This document shows, one piece after another, positions 35,230 to 44,558 of a stretch of DNA of 64,000 nucleotides. The position numbers and the translations under genes were made by a program. Numbering within the stretch: position 1 is the stretch's first letter; each line of letters opens with the position of its first letter. Under the pieces are notes generated by a model. The model was not told the origin of the DNA and searched no databases. It was given only the letters and a program-made list of their open reading frames with translations. This stretch comes from Smithellaceae bacterium (lineage in GTDB: Bacteria; Desulfobacterota; Syntrophia; Syntrophales; Smithellaceae), in assembly GCA_030690945.1 (NCBI GenBank), contig JAUYFM010000058.1, positions 1 through 64,000 of the forward strand, in the 5' to 3' direction.

Positions 35230-35850
35230 ATGGCAAAGACATTGGGAGACATTACCGGAGAATTAACTGAAAAAGTTCTGGAACCCGCGAAGGCCGCGGC
35301 AGACCTTCTCCGCCAAGATGCACGAGCAGATGCTGATAAGATTGTCGCCGCAGCCCATATGGAAGCTCAAAAAATCCGGGAGCAGACGAAACGGGAAATC
35401 GAAACCCTGAAAAAACAGATGGACGTCGATTTGGAAACGGCAAGCCGTAATTTCCTCATTATGGTCGAAGAACGGCTGGAAAAGGTTGTAGTCGATCCCG
35501 TCATCGAGGCGGCGGTCAAGCCGATTCTCGACGACCGTCAATTTTTAGAAAAAATGATACTGGAAATTCTCGCCGGATATATTCAGCACATTGGGAAAGA
35601 GCATCACATCGAAATCCTCCTGCCGGCGGCGAAAAAATCCGAACTCGAAACCTGGTTTACCGAAAAGTTCCGCCATAAAATGTCCCATCCGCTGGAAGTC
35701 CGATTTACGGATAAAATTTCCTTCGGCTTCAAGATCGGTGTTGCAGGTACGGGCAGTCACGTTAATTTCAGTGAAGGGCTGGTCCAGGTGTTTTCCGAAT
35801 TCTGTTCGCCCCGTTTCCGGAAATATTTTTTCCCCCGGAAGGAGTCGTAA
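35230..35850 (+). CDS. atpE: V-type ATPase subunit E
   Basis: 206 residues from ATG 35230, which directly follows GGGGGAGGTAAT (an upstream TTG at 35209 would give an implausible MKKGGGN start and overlap the ribosome site). Long helical coiled coil (~10-75: LLRQDARADADKIVAAAHME AQKIREQTKREIE) followed by the globular C-domain (VEERLEKVV...). Peripheral stalk of the V-type ATPase, anchoring the catalytic head to the membrane part. First gene of the seven-gene operon. Confidence 0.85.
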   Translation: MAKTLGDITGELTEKVLEPAKAAADLLRQDARADADKIVAAAHMEAQKIREQTKREIETLKKQMDVDLETASRNFLIMVEERLEKVVVDPVIEAAVKPILDDRQFLEKMILEILAGYIQHIGKEHHIEILLPAAKKSELETWFTEKFRHKMSHPLEVRFTDKISFGFKIGVAGTGSHVNFSEGLVQVFSEFCSPRFRKYFFPRKES

Positions 35851-35856
35851 AAAACG

Positions 35857-36579
35857 ATGGGGGCTTACTATTTCCTGACGTGCCTGCTGCCGCCACTACC
35901 GTCATCCCTGGGGGAAAAGCTCGCCGTGCCGTTTCCCGATATAACCCGGATGGTGCGCCGTCATATCCAGCCCTCGGACGATGGTCTGCTCCGGGCACAG
36001 CTTTCCATTATCGACGCGGCCAATTGGGAAAGCATCGACCAGGGAAGGGATCATTTTCAGGAAGGTGGAACCCTGACCCATGAGGAGCTGGAAACCCGGC
36101 AGAATCTGCCCGCGTTTATCAGTCAATTCCTGGCCGAAAAAGAGCGGGGAATCCGACGTCCCCATATCTATGACCGGCTTTGGGAACTCTGCTATGGAAC
36201 CCTGCTGGCCCAAGCCCAGGAAGAGGGTTGCCGCTATCTGATCGATTACACCGTCTGGGAGATCGAACTGCGTAATTGCCTGGCGACACTGAGACTGCGG
36301 GAGAGCGAAGGAAATATCGCCGATCACACTATTATGCCGGGCATCCGGGCATTCGATTTTTCGGTGCTTCTCTCCCAGTTAGACGGTCAAAAAAATCCTC
36401 TGGAAGCAGAGCGCATTATTGACGGTGAGCGCCTGAAACAGATTTTTCATTGCCAGGGGGCCGACTCTTTTTCTCTGGACGCCATACTGGCTTTCCTCGC
36501 CCGCGCCTTCATTTACAGTCGCTGGGAAAGGATGCAGATTCCTTATGATATTAATAACTTTATATACAGTGGAGGTTGA
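35857..36579 (+). CDS. DUF2764 family protein of bacterial V-ATPase operons
   Basis: 240 residues starting MGAYYFLTCLLPPLPSSLGE. The family occurs in the bacterial V-ATPase operons of chlamydiae, spirochaetes and deltaproteobacteria in this exact position (after E, before A) and is probably the counterpart of the missing subunit C, coupling rotor to ring. All-alpha with RYLIDYTVWEIELRNCLATL. No catalytic motifs. Six bp after the E stop; its TGA lies within the ribosome site of the next gene (GGAGGTTGA). Confidence 0.8.
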   Translation: MGAYYFLTCLLPPLPSSLGEKLAVPFPDITRMVRRHIQPSDDGLLRAQLSIIDAANWESIDQGRDHFQEGGTLTHEELETRQNLPAFISQFLAEKERGIRRPHIYDRLWELCYGTLLAQAQEEGCRYLIDYTVWEIELRNCLATLRLRESEGNIADHTIMPGIRAFDFSVLLSQLDGQKNPLEAERIIDGERLKQIFHCQGADSFSLDAILAFLARAFIYSRWERMQIPYDINNFIYSGG

Positions 36580-36581
36580 AC

Positions 36582-38363
36582 GTGGGTGATCTTTCCAAAG
36601 GTCGTATCATCGCGATAAACGGCCCCCTGGCAACCTGCGAGGTCGACCAGGGTAGCGAGGTTCTCCAGAACGAAGTAGCTTATGTGACCTGTCAGGGGGC
36701 GTCCCTCAAAGCAGAGGTGATCCGCGTTCGGGGCCGGCAGATCGACATGCAGGTTTTCGAAAGTACCACCGGTATGATTGTGGGGAATGAGGTGACATTT
36801 TCCGGAGAGCTGCTCTCGGCAACTCTGGGACCGGGCATTTTAGGCATGATCTATGACGGCCTTCAAAATCCCCTGACACATCTGGAAAATGAACAATCTT
36901 TTTTTCTCAAACGGGGTCAATACTTAAATTCTCTGGATGAGGAAAGGCAGTGGGACTTCACACCTTCCGTGTCTGCAGGCACCGTTGTCAAGGCGGGCCA
37001 GTATCTGGGCAGCGTTCCCGAAGGGCTCTTTAAACACCATACGATCGTTCCGCTTGCTCTGCGCGGAACATGGGAAGTTATGGAGATCATGCCGGCAGGC
37101 CCCTACCGGGTGAGTGAGACCATTGCCGTCCTGAAAAGCACTGATGAAGGACGGGAAGCACGCGTCACACTCAAGCAGGAATGGCCGGTCAAGATGCCTG
37201 TCCGCGCCTATCAGGAGAGGCTGCTCCCCAATCGGCAGATGCTTACCCAGTGCCGTCTCATTGATATTTTCTTCCCCCTGGCCGAAGGCGGCACGGCCTG
37301 TATTCCCGGCCCTTTCGGCGCCGGCAAGACCGTTTTGCAGCAGATCATCTCCCGCTATGCCGAGGCGGACGTCGTGATCATCGTAGCCTGCGGAGAGCGG
37401 GCAGGCGAAGTCGTGGAGACGATCCGGGAGTTTCCCGAATTGGAAGATCCGAAAACAGGCGGCTCTCTCATGAACCGGACCGTTATCATCTGCAACACCT
37501 CGTCCATGCCTGTGGCCGCCCGTGAGGCGTCCATTTATACGGGTATTACCATCGGAGAATATTACCGGTCTCTGGGGCTCAAGGTACTCCTCCTGGCCGA
37601 CAGCACATCCCGCTGGGCTCAGGCTCTCCGTGAATCTTCGGCGCGTCTTGAAGAAATACCAGGCGAAGAGGCGTTTCCCGCTTATCTGGAAAGCCGTATA
37701 GCCGCCGTTTATGAACGGGCCGGGCTGGTGCAGCTTTCCGACGGCGCCACCGGGTCGTTGACCGTGATCGGCAATGTCTCACCCGCCGGCGGCAATTTCG
37801 AAGAACCTGTCACGCAAAACACCCTCAAGGTTGTGGGCGCCTTCTATGGTCTTTCCCGATCACGCTCCGACCAGCGGCGTTATCCGGCGATCGATCCTCT
37901 CATCTCCTGGAGTCTCTATCTTCGGCAAATGAAGGAATCGCTGGCGGCGCGCTGCGATGGATGGGTGAAACTGGTCGAAGAGGTCCATGGGCTTCTCTAT
38001 GCAGGCAGCGAAGTGCACCAGATGATGCTCGTTGTCGGTGAGGAGGGCATCGCGCTTTCCGACCTCATCACCTATCTGAAATCCGAGATTGTGGACGCCG
38101 TCTGCCTTCAGCAGGATTCGTTCGATGTCGTGGACCGTGCAACGTCGCTGGAACGACAGGTTGCCGATTTTCTGCTCTTAATGGATATGGTGCACCATCC
38201 GTTCACCTTTGAGAACAAAGAAAAGGCGCGCCTGGAAATGACCGCCCTGCACAACCGTTTCTTCCAGATGAAATACTGCCCGTTTAAGGGGGAATCCTAT
38301 CTTAAATACCGAGGCGAGATCGAGTCCATCATAGCCGGACAAGGAGCAAGCAGCCCATGTTAA
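36582..38363 (+). CDS. atpA: V-type ATPase catalytic subunit A
   Basis: 593 residues from GTG 36582, 6 nt after GGAGG; the in-frame TTG 36576 overlaps that site. ATP-binding P-loop [20 protein letters not shown] (~243), Walker [21 protein letters not shown] (~340), catalytic Glu of [18 protein letters not shown] (~268), and the insertion domain [14 protein letters not shown] unique to A-type subunits. Catalytic ATP hydrolysis/synthesis. Overlaps atpB by 7 bp. Confidence 0.95.
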   Translation: MGDLSKGRIIAINGPLATCEVDQGSEVLQNEVAYVTCQGASLKAEVIRVRGRQIDMQVFESTTGMIVGNEVTFSGELLSATLGPGILGMIYDGLQNPLTHLENEQSFFLKRGQYLNSLDEERQWDFTPSVSAGTVVKAGQYLGSVPEGLFKHHTIVPLALRGTWEVMEIMPAGPYRVSETIAVLKSTDEGREARVTLKQEWPVKMPVRAYQERLLPNRQMLTQCRLIDIFFPLAEGGTACIPGPFGAGKTVLQQIISRYAEADVVIIVACGERAGEVVETIREFPELEDPKTGGSLMNRTVIICNTSSMPVAAREASIYTGITIGEYYRSLGLKVLLLADSTSRWAQALRESSARLEEIPGEEAFPAYLESRIAAVYERAGLVQLSDGATGSLTVIGNVSPAGGNFEEPVTQNTLKVVGAFYGLSRSRSDQRRYPAIDPLISWSLYLRQMKESLAARCDGWVKLVEEVHGLLYAGSEVHQMMLVVGEEGIALSDLITYLKSEIVDAVCLQQDSFDVVDRATSLERQVADFLLLMDMVHHPFTFENKEKARLEMTALHNRFFQMKYCPFKGESYLKYRGEIESIIAGQGASSPC

Positions 38364-39673
38364 CAGAACACTCTCACATCATCAGAATCCAGGGCGACAT
38401 CATCACGGTACCCGCGAGGAACATCGGTTACGGTGAACTGGCGCAGGTCAAAAGCCGGTACGGGGTGTCTTTAGCTCAGGTGATCCGTCTCAAGGGTCAC
38501 GATGTTTTCTTACAGGTATTTGCCGGGTCCCGGGGCGTTTCCACGGGTGATCAGGTCCGTTTCCTGGGACGTCCCATGCGCGTGGCTTTCGGCGACGCCC
38601 TTCTGGGGAGGATATTCAACGGTTCCGGCGAACCTATCGACAACGGACCCGATCTGACAGCACTGCCCAAAATTGAAATCGGCGGACCTTCGGTAAACCC
38701 TGTCCGGCGTGTTATTCCCAGGGGATTTATTGAGACACGTGTTCCCATGGTGGATGTTTTCAATCCCCTGGTGGAAAGCCAGAAACTGCCCATCTTTGCC
38801 GCGGCGGGCGAGCCCTATAACGATCTTCTGGCTCGTATCGGCATGCGCGCCGATGCCGATGTCGTTATCCTGGGCGGCATCGGCCTCAAGTACGACGAGT
38901 ATCTGAAATTCCGGCACGCCTTCGAAGAGGCGGGCGTGATCTCCCGTTCCATCATGTTTGTTCATACGGCATCAGACCCCGTCGTAGAGCGTCTGCTGGT
39001 GCCCGACATGGCGCTGGCTGTGGCCGAACAGTTCGGTGTCCGGGGGAAGCGTGTTCTGGTATTGCTTACGGACATGACCGCGTTTGCCGATGCCTTGAAA
39101 GAAATCGCCATCTCCATGGATCAGGTTCCATCCAATCTCGGCTATCCGGGATCGCTCTACAGCGATCTGGCGTCGCGCTATGAGAAGGCCGTGGATTTTG
39201 AGGGAGCGGGCAGCATTACCGTTCTGGCCGTTACATCCATGCCGGGTGACGATGTTACCCACCCGGTTCCCGACAATACGGGCTATATTACAGAAGGGCA
39301 ATTCTATCTCCGCAAAGGGGTCATCGAACCTTTCGGATCTCTTTCCCGGCTTAAACAGCTCGTCATTGGCAAGGTGACCCGGGCCGATCACGGGGTGATC
39401 ATGAACAGCATGATTCGCCTTTTCGCCAAGAGCCGCGAAGTGGAGCAGAAGCTGGCCATGGGATTCGACAAGACAGAGGATGATGAGCGGTATTTGCGTT
39501 ACGGGAAGCTCTTTTATGAACGTTTTATGGATTTGAACGTGGACATCGGCCTCAACGATGCCCTGGATTTGGGCTGGAAAACGTTGTCGGAATGCTTCCG
39601 GCCCGAAGAAGTCGGCATTAAACAGGAATTTATTGATCAGCACTGGACAAAAGATAAACTCTGCGAGATCTGA
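38357..39673 (+). CDS. atpB: V-type ATPase regulatory subunit B
   Basis: 438 residues. Non-catalytic nucleotide-binding subunit; [20 protein letters not shown] replaces the P-loop (~143), and [20 protein letters not shown] (~193), [15 protein letters not shown] (~235), [16 protein letters not shown] (~260) and GRITQGQ-like [12 protein letters not shown] (~300) are all present. Alternates with A in the A3B3 head. Overlaps the end of atpA. Confidence 0.95.
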   Translation: MLTEHSHIIRIQGDIITVPARNIGYGELAQVKSRYGVSLAQVIRLKGHDVFLQVFAGSRGVSTGDQVRFLGRPMRVAFGDALLGRIFNGSGEPIDNGPDLTALPKIEIGGPSVNPVRRVIPRGFIETRVPMVDVFNPLVESQKLPIFAAAGEPYNDLLARIGMRADADVVILGGIGLKYDEYLKFRHAFEEAGVISRSIMFVHTASDPVVERLLVPDMALAVAEQFGVRGKRVLVLLTDMTAFADALKEIAISMDQVPSNLGYPGSLYSDLASRYEKAVDFEGAGSITVLAVTSMPGDDVTHPVPDNTGYITEGQFYLRKGVIEPFGSLSRLKQLVIGKVTRADHGVIMNSMIRLFAKSREVEQKLAMGFDKTEDDERYLRYGKLFYERFMDLNVDIGLNDALDLGWKTLSECFRPEEVGIKQEFIDQHWTKDKLCEI

Positions 39674-39678
39674 ACTCT

Positions 39679-40281
39679 ATGGCACAGCGGATCAAACTCA
39701 ATAAAGTCTCCCTGAGAGAGCAAAAACAAAAAATGGCGCTCTATCAACGCTTTCTTCCCGCTCTGGAGGCGCGTAAACAGCAGTTTCTCATGCAATTGGC
39801 AGTTGTCCGGAAGGATATCCGGGAGCAAGAGGGCGCCCTGGCTTCGCTTACGGCGGATATTTCTTTGTGGGCTCCTTTGGTTCGGGATATGGAGGACGTG
39901 CTGAGGCCGTTTGTCGAAATCCGTCAGGTCCGGGTTTCCATGCACAATGTGGCGGGTTTGAAGATTCCTCTTTTCCAAGAGGTCGTCTTTGGAGATCTCT
40001 CCTACAGCGCCTTTGCCACGGCTTATAGTTTCGAAATCGTCCTTAAGCGCCTGCGCGAAGCAATTCGCCGGCGCGAGAGACTGAGAATTCTACTGGAACA
40101 GGAGCGGATCTTAGCGGAAGGTTTCCGCAAGACGAGCCAGCGGATCAACCTCTACGAGCAGCGGCTGATCCCCGAGTGCCGTGAGGCCTTGCGCAAAATT
40201 GCCGTTTATCTCCAGGACCAGCAGGCCGCAGCCGTGGGCGTGGCCAAGGTCGCCAAGCGCCTGTTGGAGGCAGGTTTATGA
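39679..40281 (+). CDS. atpD: V-type ATPase subunit D
   Basis: 200 residues. Central rotor shaft: long N-terminal helix KVSLREQKQKMALYQRFLPA LEARKQQFLMQLAV and C-terminal helix RRRERLRILLEQERILAEGF, pairing as a coiled coil, with the short middle domain (VAGLKIPLFQEVVFGDLSYS). Turned by ATP hydrolysis. Five bp after atpB. The stop TGA overlaps a possible 19-codon frame (ATG 40278). Confidence 0.9.
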   Translation: MAQRIKLNKVSLREQKQKMALYQRFLPALEARKQQFLMQLAVVRKDIREQEGALASLTADISLWAPLVRDMEDVLRPFVEIRQVRVSMHNVAGLKIPLFQEVVFGDLSYSAFATAYSFEIVLKRLREAIRRRERLRILLEQERILAEGFRKTSQRINLYEQRLIPECREALRKIAVYLQDQQAAAVGVAKVAKRLLEAGL

Positions 40282-40337
40282 TGGATAACAACGTTAAACG
40301 CCCGTCCGGCAAAAGAACAGGCCGAAGGAGGTCTTAA
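40278..40337 (+). CDS. Possible 19-residue peptide between atpD and atpI
   Basis: ATG overlaps the atpD stop (ATGA), frame encodes MMDNNVKRPSGKRTGRRRS and ends just before atpI. The GAAGGAGG ribosome site of atpI lies inside it. It could be a real basic peptide or only a translational bridge coupling atpD to atpI; no homologue is recognised. Confidence 0.2.
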   Translation: MMDNNVKRPSGKRTGRRRS

Positions 40338-40339
40338 CC

Positions 40340-42166
40340 ATGGCGATTGCAAAAATGAGCCGGGTATTCATGGTCGGTCCTTCCATTCATAAAGAAGAAA
40401 CAGTACGTTTTCTCCAGCGCGCCGGCGTTGTTCATCTGGAACCGGTCCAACCCCTTGCCGGCGCAGGCGAGAAAGAGGCCTCGGCGGCACTGCTGCGCCT
40501 GCGCAGGATCGGACAGACCGAAGAGGCTGTGAACCGCTATAGCCGTCGCGCAAAACGGCAGACTGCCGATTGTTCCGATGAGGAACTGGTTGGCTGTGCG
40601 GAAGATGCCTTGGCGACTCTTCAGGAAATTGAAAACCGGAGACAAACTCTCGAACGTCTGGCCGATGACCTTGCCCCCTGGGGAGATTTCGATCCCGACG
40701 TGCTCAGCCGTCTGGAAGAAGCCGGGGTATCTGTCAGGCGCTGGCGTATGGATCGCAAAAAAGGTGCCGAGTGGACGCTTCCCGACGGAATCTTTGCCGA
40801 GATTGTTTCGGAAAAACAGGCGATCTTATTTTATACCATTTCCCTCGCGGGGCCTGTCGACATTCCCGTTGCCTCTCCCCTGCCGATGCCGGAAATGGGT
40901 CTTGCCGCAGCCGCAAGAGAAATCGAACGGCTGAAAGCGGAAGAAGAATCCCTCGCCTGTCGCCTGGCCGGTATCGCCCAGAGAGCCGATGTCCTGAAGG
41001 CGCAGGTGACGTCCGCCCTCAACGAAGCGCTCTATCTGGAGCAGATGGGAACGCTCTATGCAGAGGATTATCTCTTCGGCCTTCAGGGTTGGATTCCCGA
41101 GGATCACATCCACGATTTTCTCCAGGAGATCACAAGAGAACACCTGCCGCTCCAATGCGAGATAAGAGACCCCCTGCCGGAAGAAGAGCCTCCGATCCTC
41201 CTTAAAAACAACTGGCTGATAAGACGGATAGAACCTTTGTTGAAGCTCTACGGCAATCCCAAGTATCGCGATCTCGATCCGGCTTATTTCTTTGCTCCTT
41301 TTATGGTCCTGTTCTTCGGCATTTGTCTCTCCGACGCCGGTTACGGTGTGGTTTTCTATCTTGTTGCCCACTTCATCGGGCGCAAATGGGGCGGGAAAGT
41401 GGAAGGGTTGCCACTGGTGATCAAGCTCTGTAAGGCCTTTGCCGTTTCCGCCGTGATTGTGGGCATCATCACGGGTTCCGTCTTTGGCTACAATTTTGAG
41501 GATCGCCGCTGGATTCTTTTCGACGTGTCTGTGGGCACCGGTAATCCGATGCTTTACTTCTACATGGCCCTCGGCCTGGGCGTTGTCCATCTGAGTCTTT
41601 CCTATCTCCTGGGAATATTGCAGTCGGCCTACCGGTATCTCCAGCTCCAGAAACTCGGCCTTATTTTTGTTCTCTGGGGCGGTGTGATGCTGGTAGCCCG
41701 GGCTGTCTGGTTTTCCACCCCTGACGCGGCGTGGAACCCACCTCTTTTCTATGGAGGTATAGGCTTCCTCGGCTTGGGTCTGGTTTTAACTTTGTTATTT
41801 GCCACCAACAATCCGAATTGGTTCATACGGCTCGGTGTGGGCCTCTGGAACGTCTATGGCCTCACCGGACTCATTGGCGATCTCCTCTCGTACGCCCGTC
41901 TATTCGGACTGGGGATAGCGACCGGAGCCATCGCTTCTGTGATGAACCAATTGGCCATGATGGTCTTCAACGCCACCGGTCCCATTATCGGCATTCCGCT
42001 GGCGGTGATCGTGATTATCCTGGGGCACACGTTCAACCTTGCGCTTTCCATTCTGGGAAGCACCATACATTCCGCCCGACTCCATTTTGTGGAAGCCTTT
42101 AAAAGTTTCTTCGAAGGGGGAGGAGTTGAATACAAACCATTCAAAATCGAAAGGGGTAAGTTATGA
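40340..42166 (+). CDS. atpI: V-type ATPase subunit I (a-subunit)
   Basis: 608 residues. N-terminal cytoplasmic arm of helices (~1-315, with PLAGAGEKEASAALLRLRRI), then a membrane half of about seven helices from YFFAPFMVLFFGICLSDAGY (~315) through the half-channel region GDLLSYARLFGLGIATGAIA (~512), whose Arg in SYARLFGLG is the essential ion-path arginine, to GHTFNLALSILGSTIHSARL (~562). Forms the stator half-channels that pair with the K ring. Overlaps atpK by 4 bp. The insert between helices is shorter than in Archaea. Confidence 0.93.
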   Translation: MAIAKMSRVFMVGPSIHKEETVRFLQRAGVVHLEPVQPLAGAGEKEASAALLRLRRIGQTEEAVNRYSRRAKRQTADCSDEELVGCAEDALATLQEIENRRQTLERLADDLAPWGDFDPDVLSRLEEAGVSVRRWRMDRKKGAEWTLPDGIFAEIVSEKQAILFYTISLAGPVDIPVASPLPMPEMGLAAAAREIERLKAEEESLACRLAGIAQRADVLKAQVTSALNEALYLEQMGTLYAEDYLFGLQGWIPEDHIHDFLQEITREHLPLQCEIRDPLPEEEPPILLKNNWLIRRIEPLLKLYGNPKYRDLDPAYFFAPFMVLFFGICLSDAGYGVVFYLVAHFIGRKWGGKVEGLPLVIKLCKAFAVSAVIVGIITGSVFGYNFEDRRWILFDVSVGTGNPMLYFYMALGLGVVHLSLSYLLGILQSAYRYLQLQKLGLIFVLWGGVMLVARAVWFSTPDAAWNPPLFYGGIGFLGLGLVLTLLFATNNPNWFIRLGVGLWNVYGLTGLIGDLLSYARLFGLGIATGAIASVMNQLAMMVFNATGPIIGIPLAVIVIILGHTFNLALSILGSTIHSARLHFVEAFKSFFEGGGVEYKPFKIERGKL

Positions 42167-42681
42167 CCAAGAAGGGAAAATGGGTGATGGGAGTTTTGGC
42201 GGCGGTCCTTGTGACGGCGGGATTTGTCTTCCCGGCTGTAGCCGGGGCAGCAACGGCGCCGCCGGAAAACTGGGCGCCGCTCATTGCAAAAATTGTGATG
42301 GGTCTGAGCCTGTCTCTGGGATTGTCGGGTTCCGCCGTCGGCTTGTCCATATCTTTTCAGGCTCTCCTCGGGGGTGGCGAGGAAAACTTTTACAAGAATA
42401 TCGCCGTGGCGATGATGCCGTCATCCCAGGGGATTTACTCCATTGTGGTTTTCTTCTCCAACATGGATGGGTTGAACACGGATCCCTATACTGTGGCCGG
42501 AAGGGCGGCTATCTTCGGGATGGCCATGTTTTTGAGTGCCTGGTATCAGGGAATCGTTTGCGCAGCCGGTATCCGCAGTATCCAGGAAGGTCGAAACACG
42601 ATGGCCAATGCCCTGGTGGCGGGCGCCATGCCGGAAACTTACGCAGTGTTCGCGTTGGTTATGACCTTCATTATGAAATAA
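42163..42681 (+). CDS. atpK: V-type ATPase proteolipid subunit K, sodium-type ligand set
   Basis: 172 residues: cleavable/leading hydrophobic segment (MGVLAAVLVTAGFVFPAVAG), then two hairpins. Hairpin 1 carries PSSQGIYS (Gln, ~88); hairpin 2 carries WYQGIVCAAGI (~127) and the ion-binding Glu in MPETYAVFAL (~161). In E. hirae NtpK the Na+ is bound by Leu61, Thr64, Gln65, Gln110, Glu139; here Met, Ser, Gln, Gln, Glu stand in the matching places, so Na+ coupling is likely. Duplicated hairpin with one Glu per subunit, V-type. Confidence 0.9.
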   Translation: MTKKGKWVMGVLAAVLVTAGFVFPAVAGAATAPPENWAPLIAKIVMGLSLSLGLSGSAVGLSISFQALLGGGEENFYKNIAVAMMPSSQGIYSIVVFFSNMDGLNTDPYTVAGRAAIFGMAMFLSAWYQGIVCAAGIRSIQEGRNTMANALVAGAMPETYAVFALVMTFIMK

Positions 42682-42699
42682 ACAGACCCAACGAACACA

Positions 42700-43728
42700 T
42701 TACTCCCGGATGCGTTTCTTGAGTTCTTTGATCAAGTTGTTGAGCAGATCGCTTGCGTCGGCGGCAATGGCGACGTCGGCTATTTTCATCATCGTTGCCT
42801 GGGGATTTTTATTGATTGCGACAATGAAATTCGCTTCGCCCAGGCCGGCGGTGTGCTGAATAGCGCCGCTGATGCCGAAGGAAAAAAGAATTTTGGGTTT
42901 AATGTGCTTGCCCGCCTGTCCGACCAATGCGTCGTGATCAGCCCATCCGGCGTAAACCACCGGCCTTGTCGCGCCGACGTCTCCGTTTAAAAGTCTGGCC
43001 AGTTCGTTGAGCTTTTTGAAATTGTTTTTATTGCCCATGCCGCGTCCGCCGCAAACAATCACCATCGCGTTTTCAATCGTGTGCCCTTTTTGCGCCGCGC
43101 GTTCATATTCCACCACGCGAACCCGCGATGCCGGTAGATTGGCCGGCAGCGACAGACGCTCCACGATGGCGGTACGTTCATAATTGTGCGGAATTTCCTT
43201 GAAGGTGCCGGGGCGCACGGTGGCCATTTGCGGACGGTGTTTTTCCGTGACGATTTCTGCCAGCATATGGCCGCCGAAAGACGGTGCGATTTGCACAAGC
43301 AGGCCTTCCGGTGCGATATCCAGACCGACGCAATCGGCAGACAAGCCGGTTTTCAAGCGCTTGGCTAACCTGGGCGCAAATTCCCGTCCGAAATCCGTTG
43401 CGCCGATCAGGATAATGTCCGGGTCTCTTTGCCTGGCCAATTTTTCAATCAGCGCCAGGTAATTTTCCGTGCTGTAGCTGGTCAACGACGGATGGTCAAT
43501 GGCCAGCACGCGATCCGCGCCGTGCGCGGTATATTCCATAATCCATTCTTCAACATTGTGTCCGAAAACGACCGCGCAGACTTCCGCGTCAACGACACGC
43601 GCCAGATCCACCGCTTTGGAAATCAGCTGCAGTGTCACGCGGTTCTGGTAATAGTTGCGGTAGTCGCCAAATACCCAGATGCTCTTTTGTTTGTTCTTCA
43701 TCGTCCGTTTGTTTTTACCTGTCTTCAC
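42700..43728 (-). CDS. etfA: Electron transfer flavoprotein subunit alpha (EtfA)
   Basis: 342 residues. N-terminal domain (~12-190, KSIWVFGDYRNYY, DIILIGATDFGREFAPRLAK) and C-terminal FAD-binding domain: VIVCGGRGMGNKNNFKKLNE (~222), GATRPVVYAGWADHDALVGQ AGKHIKP (~255), SFGISGAIQHTAGLGEANFI VAINKNPQA (~285), the FAD pattern. A likely start is the MKNKQKS Met at residue 10. Overlaps etfB by 4 bp. It carries electrons from the neighbouring acyl-CoA dehydrogenase to the respiratory or confurcating machinery. Convergent with atpK. Confidence 0.93.
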   Translation of the reverse strand: MKTGKNKRTMKNKQKSIWVFGDYRNYYQNRVTLQLISKAVDLARVVDAEVCAVVFGHNVEEWIMEYTAHGADRVLAIDHPSLTSYSTENYLALIEKLARQRDPDIILIGATDFGREFAPRLAKRLKTGLSADCVGLDIAPEGLLVQIAPSFGGHMLAEIVTEKHRPQMATVRPGTFKEIPHNYERTAIVERLSLPANLPASRVRVVEYERAAQKGHTIENAMVIVCGGRGMGNKNNFKKLNELARLLNGDVGATRPVVYAGWADHDALVGQAGKHIKPKILFSFGISGAIQHTAGLGEANFIVAINKNPQATMMKIADVAIAADASDLLNNLIKELKKRIRE

Positions 43729-44552
43729 GCCTGCTTCTCGGCCTCTATTGATTTCCCGATAACCGCGCTGATGGCCCGCTGGTAACGGTCGAGGAATTCA
43801 CCTGCGGCAATGGCCGCCGCGCCCGTGATCATCACATTTTCCTTTTGCGTTTTGCGGATAAAGACGCGGCGCACTTTTGTCCGTGACCCGCGCGCTTCGA
43901 GATTTGCGGCTGTTATTCCCAGAGCCTCCGCATTCAGAACGGGAATGTCCGTCTCCATAAAAGCCTTGTTGAGGCCGGCGAAAGATGCGTAACGCGGCTC
44001 GTATCGTTCCATGGAAATGGTGACCAACGCCGGAAATTCCATCTCCAGCGTTTCGCGGAAATTATCCACCAGACGCCGCACGCGCAGGATGCGCCCGGAA
44101 ATGTCTAGGTGTTCGGCGTAAGCTGCCGCAGGTATGTTCAGCTCCTCGGCCAGTTGCGGACCCACCTGCGCGGTTTCGCTGTCCGACGTGTAGGCGCCGC
44201 ACAAAATCAGATCACATCCGGAGGCTTCTTTTTGAATCGCCGCCGCCAGGATGAACGACGTGGCATACGTGTCGGAACCGGCTAAAATCGGGTCGCAGAT
44301 GAAGATGCCCCGGTCCGCTCCCATCGCCAGGGCCTCGCGCAGAACTTCTTCGGCGGCGGGCGGACCCATCGTCATGACCGTGATGGATGCGCCCTGTTTT
44401 TCCTTGATTTGCAGCGCCGCTTCCACCGCGCGCTTGCAGGCCGGATTCATCATCCCCGCCGCCAGATCACGCCGGAGCGTGCCGGTTTTTTCATCCCAGG
44501 GCAGTTCGGTGACCATCGGCACCTGTTTAATACACACCACAATATTCAGCAT
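43725..44552 (-). CDS. etfB: Electron transfer flavoprotein subunit beta (EtfB)
   Basis: 275 residues. AMP/flavin-binding beta subunit: NIVVCIKQVPMVTELPWDEK at the N-terminus, CKRAVEAALQIKEKQGASIT, GADRGIFICDPILAGSDTYA (~80), GAYTSDSETAQVGPQLAEEL (~117) and the recognition-loop region around ARGSRTKVRRVF near 213. It lies 6 bp from the acyl-CoA dehydrogenase stop, so dehydrogenase-etfB-etfA is one operon. ETF of this type can be a simple carrier; whether it confurcates cannot be read. Confidence 0.92.
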   Translation of the reverse strand: MLNIVVCIKQVPMVTELPWDEKTGTLRRDLAAGMMNPACKRAVEAALQIKEKQGASITVMTMGPPAAEEVLREALAMGADRGIFICDPILAGSDTYATSFILAAAIQKEASGCDLILCGAYTSDSETAQVGPQLAEELNIPAAAYAEHLDISGRILRVRRLVDNFRETLEMEFPALVTISMERYEPRYASFAGLNKAFMETDIPVLNAEALGITAANLEARGSRTKVRRVFIRKTQKENVMITGAAAIAAGEFLDRYQRAISAVIGKSIEAEKQA

Positions 44553-44558
44553 AAATGC

